Assembly (NCBI RefSeq): GCF_030697065.1 | Contig: NZ_JAUYQU010000021.1 | Coordinates: 1 to 53,028, forward strand | Direction of reading: 5' to 3' | DNA: 53,028 nt | DNA from: Bradyrhizobium sp. | Lineage (GTDB): Bacteria > Pseudomonadota > Alphaproteobacteria > Rhizobiales > Xanthobacteraceae | Shown: positions 8,191-17,053 of the stretch, piece by piece | Numbering within the stretch: the first letter of the stretch is position 1 | How the letters are laid out: each line of letters starts with the position of its first letter | Notes under the pieces: model-generated | What the model was told of the DNA's origin: nothing | The model's database searches: none | What the model saw: the letters and a program-made list of their open reading frames with translations, nothing else | Program-made: the position numbers and the translations under genes

Positions 8191-8919
8191 TCAGGCGCGG
8201 AACTGCCGCCGGTAGAGGCCGGGCTCGCGATCGATCGCCGTGGTGAGGTCGTGCGCCCGCTGGCTCTCTTCCGGGGTGAACGGCATGGTGCGCGCCACCC
8301 AGTTTTCCCGCTTCACCGGCACGCATTGCGCGACCGGCGTGCCCTTCGGCAGCACGCCGCTGAAGCCGGCGTCGTGCCAGTGCGCCGGAAAATGAATCCA
8401 GTTGTCGTGGTAGCGGTCGCAATCGACGAGTCCGGTCAGCGTGGTGAACGGCAGATCGAAACGGTTGGCGGGATGCGTGAACAGCACCGCGTAGCCCTCC
8501 GGCGCCTCGATGGTCCACAGATTATGAAACTTGATCAGGAAGCGGTCGTCCTCGAACAGCGGCGAGCCGCTGACCTGGCTGCCGTCATGGAATCCGATCG
8601 GCGAGCGCGCGAAACTGACCGCTCCGCCCGGGGGGATTTCATTGTCCCAGGTAAATTCGCCGTTCTCGACCCTGAGGTCGCACATCAGCGGAATCAGGAA
8701 GCCGCACGTCATGGCGTCGACGAACGGCGGACAGCGCTTGACGGTGTTCTCGTCGCGACCGTTGATGGCGTTGAACGCCTGCACCGGCATCGCCTTGAGC
8801 CAGGGGGGAAGGGCCGAAGCCGCCGGCACCGGTGGCGGCAGCACGCCTTCGAGTTCCGCCGGACAGCGGAACGTCAGCGTCATCAGGTTGTCTTTACTGG
8901 AAGTCACGTCCTGCTCCAT
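8191..8919 (-). CDS. Conserved protein of unknown function
   Basis: About 242 residues from the ATG at 8919; an in-frame ATG at 8883 is the other candidate, and neither has a strong ribosome-binding site. The frame stays open to 9123, but that extension runs through a tRNA-like remnant and is rejected as coding. The protein has conserved-looking aromatic and Pro-rich stretches: PPWLKAMPVQAF, KRCPPFVDAMTCGFLIPL, FTWDNEIPPGG, and NWIHFPAHWHDAGFSGVLP. No signal peptide or membrane helix is clear. It resembles uncharacterised rhizobial proteins, possibly DUF6065, which I cannot confirm. No function is proposed. Confidence 0.65.
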   Translation of the reverse strand: MEQDVTSSKDNLMTLTFRCPAELEGVLPPPVPAASALPPWLKAMPVQAFNAINGRDENTVKRCPPFVDAMTCGFLIPLMCDLRVENGEFTWDNEIPPGGAVSFARSPIGFHDGSQVSGSPLFEDDRFLIKFHNLWTIEAPEGYAVLFTHPANRFDLPFTTLTGLVDCDRYHDNWIHFPAHWHDAGFSGVLPKGTPVAQCVPVKRENWVARTMPFTPEESQRAHDLTTAIDREPGLYRRQFRA

Positions 8920-9036
8920 GGCCGCCGACAGGATCAGTGATCTATATTTGATGCCGGCGGCGAGGGAAGGAAAAAACTCCCGCCGTCGCTGCTTCGCAGC
9001 TATGGCGTGGCTTGCCGCGCGAGAATGCGAACTGGC

Positions 9037-9064
9037 TGGCGGAGCTTGAGGGATACGAACTCTC
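9037..9064 (-). other. Orphan tRNA 3'-half (T arm, acceptor strand and CCA)
   Basis: On the minus strand the bases read as a T-stem/loop (GAGAG, TTCGTAT, CCCTC), a 7-base acceptor 3' strand (AAGCTCC), a discriminator G and CCA. One A-C mismatch in the T stem and TTCGTAT instead of a canonical loop show decay. No matching 5' acceptor strand (GGAGCTT) or anticodon arm is present upstream on that strand. It lies about 110 bp from the intact tRNA-Ser, on the opposite strand. Confidence 0.5.
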
Positions 9065-9135
9065 GATGCGGCTTTACGGCTTGTCTTGAGATGGGTGGTG
9101 CGACCCGGGGACACGGATGGCAACCACCTTCCGGT

Positions 9136-9164
9136 TTGACCCTGCCGGTGGATTCAAGGCATAA
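9136..9164 (+). promoter_or_regulatory. Promoter of tRNA-Ser
   Basis: A -35 hexamer TTGACC (9136-9141), a 17-base spacer and a -10-like GCATAA (9159-9164). Transcription would begin near 9171, four bases before the mature tRNA. Confidence 0.55.
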
Positions 9165-9174
9165 GACCGGCACC

Positions 9175-9266
9175 GGAGAGGTGGCCGAGTGGCTGAAGGC
9201 AGCGCTTTGCTAAAGCGCCATACGGCGAAAGTTGTATCAAGGGTTCGAATCCCTTCCTCTCCGCCA
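9175..9266 (+). tRNA. tRNA-Ser (anticodon GCT)
   Basis: A 92-base tRNA with encoded CCA. The acceptor strands GGAGAGG (9175-9181) and CCTCTCC (9256-9262) pair perfectly. The anticodon stem GCGCT/AGCGC encloses loop TTGCTAA, placing anticodon GCT at 9209-9211, which reads AGC and AGU serine codons. The long variable arm typical of tRNA-Ser and the T loop TTCGAAT are both present. Confidence 0.97.
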
Positions 9267-9842
9267 CTCCTGAAGTCTCCGCCATCAATCATTCAGATGT
9301 CCTGGCCGAGGCCTTTGCGAAGGCGTGGTGGATTCTCCTGCTTTTGCCTCGCGGTCTGTCCGCCGAACGAAGCCAGTGGTTCCGTGGTTCCATTCGCAGC
9401 TGTTCCTCGACAACTCCCCACCAGATCGAAAATGCATTTCGACCCCGGAAAATAAGGGGTTCTGTGATTCCTGCGGAACCTGATGTTGCCGATCGGCAAG
9501 GAACGGACTTGCGCGGGGTGTCTGGCGCGCCACAGCCGGTGTAATGCTGTACGCGGCAAATCCATCAGCGAGATGACAGAATCCGGCGGATTGGCATGAC
9601 GCGGTGCCGTTTCGGACGGAATCAGCCGTCCCAGTCTGCTCGATTCGTCAGGATTCGGCGCGATGTGAGGGAAAGGCCGGCCGCAGGCCCCTTCCGGGGT
9701 TGTCAGCTGGGCAACTGGAACTAATCTAAAAAAACATTTTAGAACAATGGTTTGCAGCGAAAGCTTGATCACGGTTGCGTGTTATTTGTGCAACACCCAT
9801 CCGAAAACAGCCTGCCCCGTGCCGTTCTGGAGCGTTCCTTTG
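9267..9842. other. Intergenic stretch between tRNA-Ser and the porin promoter
   Basis: No convincing gene is visible. Open frames on both strands lack ribosome-binding sites and family motifs. Small palindromes (for example GTTG...CAAC around 9700) and an A-rich run near 9728 are present. I see no integrase or mobile-element remnant despite the adjacent tRNA. Confidence 0.5.
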
Positions 9843-9870
9843 TTGCGTGTGCAGGAGTGTTCGGTAATTG
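9843..9870 (+). promoter_or_regulatory. Candidate porin promoter
   Basis: TTGCGT (9843-9848), a 16-base spacer, then TAATTG (9865-9870). This would start a transcript near 9877 with a leader of roughly 180 bases. It is a weak match and other promoters in the gap are possible. Confidence 0.3.
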
Positions 9871-9904
9871 TCATCTTGCGACGGAGGGGGGCATCCCGAG
9901 GTCG

Positions 9905-10016
9905 TCCCGTTAGGTGGTTCGCTTAAGTCCCTCGCGTTGAGCGGGAGTGTCCGAAGGCGCGAAGCGACTAAGCGGGTTTTAAGGGACAAGGGAACCAACC
10001 TTAGGGTGTTTCACCC
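9905..10016 (+). promoter_or_regulatory. Long hairpin leader upstream of the porin gene
   Basis: The block at 9913-9932 (GGTGGTTCGCTTAAGTCCCT) pairs with 9982-10000 (AGGGACAAGGGAACCAACC) with few mismatches. Pairing extends outward through CCGTTA/TTAGG to about 9906 and 10006. The enclosed 50 bases are GC-rich and can form further stems. A second small hairpin, GGGTG TTT CACCC, follows at 10004-10016. Together they fill the 5' untranslated region just before the porin start, suggesting post-transcriptional control, an mRNA-stability element, or an embedded small RNA. Confidence 0.5.
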
Positions 10017-10059
10017 AGCGGATCCGGAACCTTCCCTACAGAGCAACTTGGAGGTTAAC

Positions 10060-11649
10060 ATGAAGATGGTTAAGAGCCTTATCCTCGGCTCAGCGGCGGG
10101 TCTCATCGCCATGAGCGGAGCACAGGCAGCTGATCTTCCCGTCAAGGCCAAAGCGGTCGAGTACGTGAGGATCTGCTCCCTGTATGGTGCCGGTTTCTTC
10201 TACATTCCGGGCACCGACACCTGCATCAAGCTGGGTGGTTATCTGCGCGTCGACACCACGTTCAACGGTGGCGTCTACGGTCAGCCCTTCTATTCGGGCG
10301 ACGCCGGCCAGGGCAATCGCTTCCGCGATCAGTTCAACTCCCGTTCGCGTATGGCGCTGACGGTTGATACCCGCACCGCCACCGAATACGGCGTTGTCCG
10401 CACCTTCGGCCAGGGCGACTTCCAGTTCCAGAACTTCGGCAGCACCAACCCGGCTCTCCCGGTTGGCGCCCAGACCACTGGCCTGAACAGCGGCCTGCTC
10501 TCCACGGCAGGCGGCGGCTACGTCGCGGTTGAATTTGTGTTCATCCAGTTCGCTGGTTTCACCTTCGGTAAGTCGGCCTCGGCCTTCGCGGCTCCGTGGC
10601 ATGGCTATCCGGGCAACAACAACTCGTTCCTGATGGGCGGCCATGACACCGTCACCGGTGTCAACAACATCCAGTACACCGCCCAGTTCGGCAACGGTGT
10701 GTCGGCCACCATCGGCCTCGACGATCCGACCGTGTTCCACCGCACCTCGGTTCAGAACCTGGCCCTCGGCGTCAACGTCAACGGCAACGGCACCAATGCC
10801 TACGGCGGCATCGTGGCTCCCGACATCGTCGGTAACATCCGCGTCGATCAGGCTTGGGGTCTGTTCCAGTTGTCGGCCGGCGCTCACCTCGTGAACGCTT
10901 CCTACAACACGCTGGGCGCCGGTGGCGTTCCGACCAACCTGTCGGAAATCAGCGGTCATCCCGACAGCAAGTGGGGCTTCTCGGTTCAGGGTGCCTTGCA
11001 GATCAAGAACATCCCGACCGGTGCCGGCGATGACATCAAGATCAGCGCAGTGTACTCTCAGGGCAACACCAAGGACGTCATCTCGACCTCCGGCGGTTCG
11101 CCGAGCTTCGCCATGTTCGGCGACAGCGGCTTGGGCTACAACAGCGTTGGCTTCGGTAACACCACCGATGGCGTTTACCTTCCCGGCGCGGGCGGTACCA
11201 ATGGTATCATCCTGACCAAGGCTTGGGGTGTTCGCGGTGCGTTCAACCACAACTGGGATCCCTACTGGTCGACCAGCCTTTGGGGTGCTTACGCTGCGGT
11301 CCGTTACGACGGTAACAACACCGACGCGGTCAACGGCGTGTTCAGCTCTGCCAAGGGAGCCTACTGCCTGGGCTTCGCGGCAACCCACCCGGGCCAGGTC
11401 GCAGTTGCCGGCGCTGCCGGCACCTACAGCTGCAACCCGGACTTCAACATTGCCCAGGTTGGCATGGTCACCCGCTGGACTCCCGTCAAGAACCTGACGT
11501 TCTCGGCAGAAGTCGGCGCCTTCTTCCTCGACCAGAAGATGTCGGGTAGCTCGGTGTTCACCGCGACTGCTCCGAAGCCGACCGCTCTCTACGAGTTCAA
11601 GGACCAGAGCACTGTGTTCCTGAACGTTCGCGCTCAGCGTAACTTCTGA
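10060..11649 (+). CDS. Outer-membrane porin (Porin_2 family)
   Basis: A 529-residue beta-barrel porin. The ATG at 10060 follows TTGGAGGTTAAC, a strong ribosome-binding site; an upstream in-frame ATG at 9868 would run through the structured leader and is rejected. A Sec signal peptide covers about residues 1-23, cleaved after GAQA, and the mature protein starts ADLPVKAKAVEYVRICSLYG. It shows the family's early Cys pair (ICSLYG, TDTCIK), the KLGGYLRVD strand, repeated Gly/Asn/aromatic strands, and a terminal Phe (AQRNF) as needed for Bam assembly. It mediates passive solute diffusion. Rhizobia carry several paralogues. Confidence 0.95.
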   Translation: MKMVKSLILGSAAGLIAMSGAQAADLPVKAKAVEYVRICSLYGAGFFYIPGTDTCIKLGGYLRVDTTFNGGVYGQPFYSGDAGQGNRFRDQFNSRSRMALTVDTRTATEYGVVRTFGQGDFQFQNFGSTNPALPVGAQTTGLNSGLLSTAGGGYVAVEFVFIQFAGFTFGKSASAFAAPWHGYPGNNNSFLMGGHDTVTGVNNIQYTAQFGNGVSATIGLDDPTVFHRTSVQNLALGVNVNGNGTNAYGGIVAPDIVGNIRVDQAWGLFQLSAGAHLVNASYNTLGAGGVPTNLSEISGHPDSKWGFSVQGALQIKNIPTGAGDDIKISAVYSQGNTKDVISTSGGSPSFAMFGDSGLGYNSVGFGNTTDGVYLPGAGGTNGIILTKAWGVRGAFNHNWDPYWSTSLWGAYAAVRYDGNNTDAVNGVFSSAKGAYCLGFAATHPGQVAVAGAAGTYSCNPDFNIAQVGMVTRWTPVKNLTFSAEVGAFFLDQKMSGSSVFTATAPKPTALYEFKDQSTVFLNVRAQRNF

Positions 11650-11678
11650 TCCCGATCGTCTGACACTTCTCTAAAGAA

Positions 11679-11707
11679 CCCCCGGCAGGAAACTGCCGGG
11701 GGTTTTT
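11679..11707 (+). terminator. Rho-independent terminator of the porin gene
   Basis: A perfect 10-bp stem, CCCCCGGCAG (11679-11688) with CTGCCGGGGG (11693-11702), a GAAA tetraloop and a five-T tail, 30 bases after the porin stop. Confidence 0.92.
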
Positions 11708-11782
11708 CTTGATTCCGACGGCCACAGCCGCATCGCGTCATACCAGATCTGGTGCCGGGATGCGGACCGCTATCCCAGGCAT

Positions 11783-11806
11783 TCTGTGCATGGGGTTGTT
11801 TTCACG
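11783..11806 (+). repeat. 24-bp dispersed repeat, copy 1
   Basis: A stretch containing CTGTGCATGGGGTTGTTT is identical over 24 bases to the reverse complement of 29125-29148, with looser similarity continuing (TTTT, GT, GGC) for about 15 bases. Here it lies between the porin terminator and the convergent transglycosylase gene. Confidence 0.6.
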
Positions 11807-11901
11807 CTTTTTGTTGGCGGCGGGGGCGCGCCGGCTCTGCCCGGAGCCCTCTCGTCTTAGGGCCGGCAATCGACGCAAGAGCCTTGAGATCAGCCCGCGG
11901 G

Positions 11902-14130
11902 CTATTCGATGCTGGCGCCGCGGCGCAGATCGGCCTCGATCTGCAGCCGCGTCCCGCCGCCGAAACGGGCGCGATATACCTGCAGATTCTCCATGATCCG
12001 CTGCACGTAGTTGCGGGTCTCCGAGAACGGGATCTTCTCGACCCAGTCGACCGCGTCCACCTTGGGGTCGCGCGGATCGCCGTAGCGCTCGATCCATTTC
12101 CTGACGCTGCCGCGGCCGGCATTGTAGCCTGCGAAGGTCAGGATGTAAGAACCGCGATAATCCTCGATCAGCCCGCCAAGTTCGGCGGCGCCCAGGGTGG
12201 CGTTGTAGACCGAATCGTTTTTCAGCCGGGCGAGGTCGTACGTCGCGCCGTGCCGTTTGCAGACATAGCGCGCCGCATCCGGCGTCACCTGCATCAGCCC
12301 GTAGGCCTGCGCCGGCGAGACCACCCTTGGATTGAAGGCGCTCTCCTGGCGGGCGATGGCGTAGACGATGCTGCGTTCGACCTCGGGGCCGATCGATTTG
12401 AACGGCGGAATGCCAACCACCGGATAGGCGTAGTATTCGAACGGCAGCCCGCGGTTGAGGGCAGCCTTGCCGAGCAGCAGCATCCCGCGCGCGTCGCCCT
12501 GGCGCGACGCCAGTTCGCCGAGCCCCACCAGCGCATCCGGATCGCCGTTTTCGCCGAGGTCGGCGAGAATCGGGATCGCCATCTCGGGCTCGTCGATCTG
12601 ATAGAGCAGCTGCACCGCGCGGACGACTTCCAGCCGCTCGATTCCCCGCGACTTGCCGCCGGGGGCGCCGTTCAGTTCGATCTGCGGCAGTCCGAGTTTG
12701 GCGCGCGCCAGCTGGCCGTAATAGCTGGTCGATTGCTCGGCCGCCCGCGTATAGGCCGCGCGCGCTTCCTGGGCGCGGCCGGCGGCTTCGGCGGCGCGCC
12801 CCTGCCAGTAACCGGCGCGCGCCAGCGCGGTCGGGTTGACGCTGCCGACGCCGATGCGCGCGAAATGCTGTGCGGCGGTTGCGGGATCGTTGAGGAAACG
12901 CAGCGCAATCCAGCCCGCGGTGAATTGCTGCTCGGTCTGGTAGATGTCGCGGGGGGGCAGCGCGGCGTCGCGGGCGATCAGGTAGGCGGTGCGGTTTTCG
13001 CCGATGTCGAGCAATTTCCGCGACAGCAGCCGCCGTTCGATCCACCATTCGTCCAGATTGTGCAGCCGGCCGGGATCCTTCGGCGCGCCGAGCATCAGCT
13101 GCGCGGCCTCGGCGAATTTGTCGTCGCGCCGCAGCAGTTGAATCTTACTGAAGATGTAGCCGGGGTCGCCATGCAACTCAGCGGGCACGGCGTTCAGCAG
13201 CGCCCTGGCGTTGGTGGCCTTGGTATTGTTGGCGGCGATGCGGGCCTTGGCCAATGCCACCTGGTTGGCGCCGAGCCGTTTGGCGGCGCGCAGCGCGGCC
13301 TCGGTCTCCTTGCCGTAGAGCAGGAAATCCATCCGCGCCTTGTGATCGCCGGGTGTGATCAATGCGCCGAACAGCTCGAGCGCCGCGCTCTCGGTGTCCG
13401 CGGAGATCGAATCGGTTCGCCACGCGCTGCGCACCAGGCGCTCGGCATTGGCGCGGTCGCCGCGCGCGATCATCGCGCGCGCCAGCGAGAATTTGCCCTT
13501 GGCCGAACGCGGCGATTCGTTTTCAAACCATGCCCAGATGGTGGCGTCGTCGCGACGGTCGTCCCACAGCGCCGCCTCGATGCGCCGGCGCAGGAAGATC
13601 TGCGATGGCCAGCTCGGATTGGCCGCCACGAACGCGCGATAGCGCTCGACCGAGACGCTGTTGTCCTCGCTGCGCAGGATGATCCATTCCGCGAGTTTCT
13701 TTGCGACCGGATCCGAAATGCCGGCTTGCGCCTGCGTCGCATCGGCGGGCTTGCGCTTGCGCACCAGCTCGATGACGTTTTCCAGCGCCTCGATATCGGC
13801 TTGCGAGGTCGACGACGTCGTGGCCATCGCGGCCGGTACCGCCGGCTTGCGTGGCGGCTGGCGGACCGCGGGCGCCAGGGCTGGTGTCGAGGCTGGTGCG
13901 AAGGCTGAAGTCGAGGCCGGCGCGGCGATCGCGGCCGGCGCGGTATTTTTGGCCGGCGTGGCGGCAACCATATGTCGCGCGATCGGCCGCGGTTTCGGCA
14001 ACGGAACCTTGGGCTTGGGCGCAGCCTCCACCGCAACACCCGAAAATGCCAAAGAAAGTCCCACGACAAGCGCCATGCTTGTCGCCAATGCCGTCGATCG
14101 CAATGCGGCTGCGCGGGCGGGTCGGGTCAC
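11902..14130 (-). CDS. slt: Soluble lytic murein transglycosylase
   Basis: A 742-residue periplasmic enzyme that cleaves peptidoglycan between MurNAc and GlcNAc, leaving 1,6-anhydroMurNAc. A signal peptide covers about residues 1-36 (hydrophobic core LATSMALVVGLSLAFSG, Ala-rich end), followed by a Pro/Ala-rich linker to about residue 105. A long superhelical region lies at about 110-560. The C-terminal SLT domain begins near residue 591 with AIARQESAFNPRVVSPAQAY, catalytic Glu596, then GLMQVTP and AGYNAG. The order and length match Slt70-type enzymes. It is convergent with the porin. dapA starts 216 bases away on the other strand. Confidence 0.93.
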   Translation of the reverse strand: MTRPARAAALRSTALATSMALVVGLSLAFSGVAVEAAPKPKVPLPKPRPIARHMVAATPAKNTAPAAIAAPASTSAFAPASTPALAPAVRQPPRKPAVPAAMATTSSTSQADIEALENVIELVRKRKPADATQAQAGISDPVAKKLAEWIILRSEDNSVSVERYRAFVAANPSWPSQIFLRRRIEAALWDDRRDDATIWAWFENESPRSAKGKFSLARAMIARGDRANAERLVRSAWRTDSISADTESAALELFGALITPGDHKARMDFLLYGKETEAALRAAKRLGANQVALAKARIAANNTKATNARALLNAVPAELHGDPGYIFSKIQLLRRDDKFAEAAQLMLGAPKDPGRLHNLDEWWIERRLLSRKLLDIGENRTAYLIARDAALPPRDIYQTEQQFTAGWIALRFLNDPATAAQHFARIGVGSVNPTALARAGYWQGRAAEAAGRAQEARAAYTRAAEQSTSYYGQLARAKLGLPQIELNGAPGGKSRGIERLEVVRAVQLLYQIDEPEMAIPILADLGENGDPDALVGLGELASRQGDARGMLLLGKAALNRGLPFEYYAYPVVGIPPFKSIGPEVERSIVYAIARQESAFNPRVVSPAQAYGLMQVTPDAARYVCKRHGATYDLARLKNDSVYNATLGAAELGGLIEDYRGSYILTFAGYNAGRGSVRKWIERYGDPRDPKVDAVDWVEKIPFSETRNYVQRIMENLQVYRARFGGGTRLQIEADLRRGASIE

Positions 14131-14346
14131 GGCTTTCCTAACGGCGAATCATTCAATCGCTGATGCACTAGCTCTATTCTGATCGAATATGTGGACAAAA
14201 CACTAAAATCACTGGCGAATCCGATCTCTGCGCCATGACCGCGGCAAAATCGCGGCCAGCCGGCCTTTCCCAGGTCCGGCAGACCCGGTATGAATTGTCC
14301 CTTACCGCCAAAAAAACGGCCCGCAACGAGCGTTCGGAGGAAGTCC

Positions 14347-15237
14347 ATGGCAGCCAAGACCAGTTTTCGGGGCTCCTACACCGCCTTGGTCACGCCCTTC
14401 AAGAACGGCGCGATCGATGAAGCCGCGTTCCGCGGCCTGGTGAGCTGGCAAATCGAGCAGGGGTCGCACGGCCTGGTGCCGGTGGGCACCACGGGTGAAA
14501 GTCCGACCCTCAGCCACGCCGAACATCACCGGGTCGTCGAGATATGTCTCGACGAGGCGAAGGGACGTGTGCCGGTAATCGCCGGAGCGGGCTCGAACTC
14601 CACGCGCGAGGCCGTCGATCTGGCCGTGCATGCCGAGAAGGCCGGTGCCGATGCCGTGCTGGTGGTGACGCCGTATTACAACAAGCCGACCCAGGAAGGG
14701 ATGTATCAACACTTCAAGGCGGTGAATGACGCGATCGGCATCCCGATCATCATCTACAACATCCCGCCGCGCTCCGTCGTCGATATGTCCGTGGAGACCA
14801 TGACCCGGCTGTTCGAGCTGAAGAATATCGCCGGCGTCAAGGATGCCACCGCCAATCTGGCCCGCGTGTCGCAGCAGCGCCATGCCATGGGACCGGATTT
14901 CATCCAGCTTTCCGGCGAGGACATGACAGCGCTGGCCTATATGGCCGCCGGCGGACATGGTTGCATCTCGGTCGTCGCCAATGTAGCGCCGAAGCTGTGC
15001 GCCGACCTGATGACCGCCGTGCTGAAGGGCGATTATGCCACCGGATTGAAGATCCAGGACCGGCTGACGCCGTTGCATGACGCCATCTTCAAGGAGCCGG
15101 GCCTCGCCGGAGCCAAGCATGGCCTCAAGCTGCTGGGGCGGCTGGAGGAAGAAGTGCGGCTGCCGCTGATGACGGTGACGCCGCCAACCGGCAAGGTCAT
15201 CCGCGACGCCATGGTGCATGCGGGCCTGATCAACTGA
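14347..15237 (+). CDS. dapA: 4-hydroxy-tetrahydrodipicolinate synthase
   Basis: A 296-residue cytosolic enzyme that condenses pyruvate with aspartate semialdehyde, the first committed step to lysine and meso-diaminopimelate. The ATG at 14347 has GGAGGAAGTCC upstream; a longer frame from 14290 is rejected. Visible features are GTTGES (residues 47-52), the active-site tyrosine in [10 protein letters not shown] (Tyr137), and the Schiff-base lysine in IAGVKDAT (Lys165). The length fits the family. It heads a plus-strand run with mscL, smpB and a peroxiredoxin. Confidence 0.97.
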   Translation: MAAKTSFRGSYTALVTPFKNGAIDEAAFRGLVSWQIEQGSHGLVPVGTTGESPTLSHAEHHRVVEICLDEAKGRVPVIAGAGSNSTREAVDLAVHAEKAGADAVLVVTPYYNKPTQEGMYQHFKAVNDAIGIPIIIYNIPPRSVVDMSVETMTRLFELKNIAGVKDATANLARVSQQRHAMGPDFIQLSGEDMTALAYMAAGGHGCISVVANVAPKLCADLMTAVLKGDYATGLKIQDRLTPLHDAIFKEPGLAGAKHGLKLLGRLEEEVRLPLMTVTPPTGKVIRDAMVHAGLIN

Positions 15238-15296
15238 GCCCCGACATTGCCGTCATGAGTCTCCCGGTCCGCGAAGCCGAACAGAAGGGGCTGCAG

Positions 15297-15710
15297 ATGC
15301 TCAAGGAATTCCGCGAATTTGCAATGAAGGGCAATGTGGTCGACCTCGCGGTCGGCGTCATCATCGGTGCGGCCTTCGGCGGCATCGTGACCTCGCTGGT
15401 CGGCGACGTCATCATGCCCATCATCGGTGCGATCACTGGAGGGCTCGACTTTTCCAACTATTTCACCGGCCTGTCGAACGCGGTCACCGCGACCAATCTG
15501 GCGGACGCGAAGAAGCAGGGCGCGGTGCTGGCCTGGGGCAATTTCCTGACCCTGACGCTGAACTTCATCATCATCGCCTTCGTGCTGTTCCTGGTCATCC
15601 GGTTCATGAACAAGCTGAAGCGGCGCGATGAAGCCGCGCCGGCACCGCCGAAGCCGACCCGCCAGGAAGAGCTGCTCACCGAAATCCGCGATCTGCTCAA
15701 AAAGTCTTGA
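15297..15710 (+). CDS. mscL: Large-conductance mechanosensitive channel
   Basis: A 137-residue inner-membrane channel that opens under hypo-osmotic shock. The ATG at 15297 ([20 protein letters not shown]) is chosen over one at 15255 because it follows AAGGGG and matches the usual MscL start and length. The first transmembrane helix ([18 protein letters not shown]) holds the pore constriction. The second spans about residues 80-102 ([20 protein letters not shown]). The tail is a charged helix with a Pro/Ala linker. Confidence 0.96.
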   Translation: MLKEFREFAMKGNVVDLAVGVIIGAAFGGIVTSLVGDVIMPIIGAITGGLDFSNYFTGLSNAVTATNLADAKKQGAVLAWGNFLTLTLNFIIIAFVLFLVIRFMNKLKRRDEAAPAPPKPTRQEELLTEIRDLLKKS

Positions 15711-15788
15711 CGTGCGCCGGCCGGGCGCCGGTGCTATCGCTGCCGGTCAAAGCCGGATCCCGGGATAGACTCCAAGGCATTTTTCAGT

Positions 15789-16262
15789 ATGGCCGAAAAG
15801 AACGAGCGCGCGATCAAGGTCGTCGCCGAGAATCGCAAGGCCCGGTTCAACTATGCCATCGAGGACACGATGGAAGCGGGGATCGCGCTGACCGGCACCG
15901 AGGTCAAGTCGATACGCAACGGCAAGACCACTATCGCCGAATCCTATGCCGATACCAAGGATGGCGAGATCTGGCTGATCAACGCCAACATACCGGAATA
16001 TCTGCAGGCCAATCGCTTCAACCACGAGCCGAAGCGGCCGCGCAAACTGCTGTTGCACCGCAAGCAGATCAACAAGCTGATGGGCGCGGTCGATCGCGAC
16101 GGCATGACGCTGATACCGCTCAAACTCTATTTCAACGAGCGCGGCCGCGCCAAGCTGTTGCTGGCCGTGGCCAAGGGCAAGAAGCTGCACGACAAGCGCG
16201 AGAGCGAGAAGAAGCGCGACTGGGGCAGGGAGAAGGGCCGCCTGCTGCGGGCGCGGGGATAG
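15789..16262 (+). CDS. smpB: SsrA-binding protein
   Basis: A 157-residue RNA-binding protein that partners tmRNA to rescue stalled ribosomes. It shows [20 protein letters not shown], then [18 protein letters not shown], the SmpB OB-fold core, and [20 protein letters not shown] before a basic tail ([17 protein letters not shown]) that enters the mRNA channel. The length is standard. It starts 78 bases after mscL. No tmRNA gene was found in this window. Confidence 0.97.
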   Translation: MAEKNERAIKVVAENRKARFNYAIEDTMEAGIALTGTEVKSIRNGKTTIAESYADTKDGEIWLINANIPEYLQANRFNHEPKRPRKLLLHRKQINKLMGAVDRDGMTLIPLKLYFNERGRAKLLLAVAKGKKLHDKRESEKKRDWGREKGRLLRARG

Positions 16263-16269
16263 CGTTCGG

Positions 16270-16352
16270 TCCTCATCCTGAGGAGCGCGCATTTGCGCGC
16301 GTCTCGAAGGATGAAACCAGGCTTTCAAGCGCGCCTCCTCACCATGAGGTTC
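16270..16352. repeat. Palindromic intergenic repeat
   Basis: It begins CCTCATCCTGAGGAGCGCGC and ends CTCCTCACCATGAGG. The outer ends pair, as do the inner GCGCGC blocks. It is a Bradyrhizobium-type dispersed palindrome filling the gap between smpB and the peroxiredoxin gene. Confidence 0.65.
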
Positions 16353-16381
16353 GGGCTGTGTCGGATGACGAGGCAAGAACA

Positions 16382-16957
16382 ATGAACCAGAAAAACCTGC
16401 TCGAAGTCGACTGGAGCAAGATTCCGGCGCCGACCGACGATGGTGCGGCGGCGCATCTGGTGGGCATGACGATCCCGCCGCTCAGCCTGATGGCGACCGA
16501 CGATACCTCGGTGACGTTGTCGGCGCTGCCGGGGCGTACCGTGGTATTCGCCTATCCCCGGACCGGCGAGCCCGGCAAGATCAGCCTGGTCGACGACTGG
16601 GACCTGATCCCGGGCGCGCGCGGCTGCACGCCGCAGGCCTGCTCCTTTCGCGACCTGTTCGCGGAGCTGAAAGCGGCCGGCGCCCAGCGCGTATTCGGGC
16701 TGTCGACGCAGAGCAATCTCTACCAGACCGAGATGGCCTCACGGCTGCATCTGCCGTTTGCGGTGTTGTCCGACGCCGAACTGGCGCTGACGCAGGCCCT
16801 GAACCTGCCCACGATGGAAGTGGCGGGACAGACCCTGATCAAGCGGCTGGCGCTCGTCATCGACGATGCGCGCATCACCCACGTGTTCTATCCGGTGTTT
16901 CCGCCCGATCGAAATGCCGCCGATGTGGCGGAGTGGCTGAAGCAGAACCGGGCGTGA
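16382..16957 (+). CDS. Peroxiredoxin (AhpC/TSA, BCP/PrxQ-like)
   Basis: A 191-residue thioredoxin-fold protein. A longer frame from 15707 overlaps smpB in another frame and is rejected. The motif PGARGCTPQACSFRD places the peroxidatic Cys82 and a second Cys87 five residues later, the spacing of 2-Cys PrxQ/BCP proteins. TVVFAYPRTGEPG upstream is the usual pre-active-site strand. Such enzymes reduce hydroperoxides using thioredoxin. It lies downstream of a repeat and is convergent with the uracil-DNA glycosylase gene. Confidence 0.85.
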   Translation: MNQKNLLEVDWSKIPAPTDDGAAAHLVGMTIPPLSLMATDDTSVTLSALPGRTVVFAYPRTGEPGKISLVDDWDLIPGARGCTPQACSFRDLFAELKAAGAQRVFGLSTQSNLYQTEMASRLHLPFAVLSDAELALTQALNLPTMEVAGQTLIKRLALVIDDARITHVFYPVFPPDRNAADVAEWLKQNRA

Positions 16958-16963
16958 ATTCGC

Positions 16964-17053
16964 AGGGTGGGCAAAGCGCAGCGCGCCGACCCGAAAAACA
17001 GCGATTTCGTTAGAGGGTGGGCCCGGCGCAAGAGCGCCTTTTGCCCACCCTAC
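16964..17053. repeat. Palindromic repeat between convergent genes
   Basis: AGGGTGGGCAAAGCGCA at 16964 and AGGGTGGGCCCGGCGC at 17014 are both able to pair with GCGCCTTTTGCCCACCCT at 17035-17052. It is a dispersed-type repeat and a likely transcript end for both neighbours. Confidence 0.6.

Noticed and set aside
8920..9064. Two-piece (permuted) tmRNA suggested by the tRNA-like 3' end
   Set aside because: No partner 5' acceptor strand or ANDN-type tag frame was found downstream on the minus strand.
9293..9772. 159-codon minus-strand open frame after tRNA-Ser
   Set aside because: No ribosome-binding site or motif, and the composition is unlike neighbouring genes.
9868..10059. N-terminal extension of the porin
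   Set aside because: The signal peptide begins at 10060 after a strong ribosome-binding site; the extension translates a structured leader.
10090..11388. Minus-strand open frame over the porin
   Set aside because: It is antisense to the porin, with no recognisable domain or start signal.
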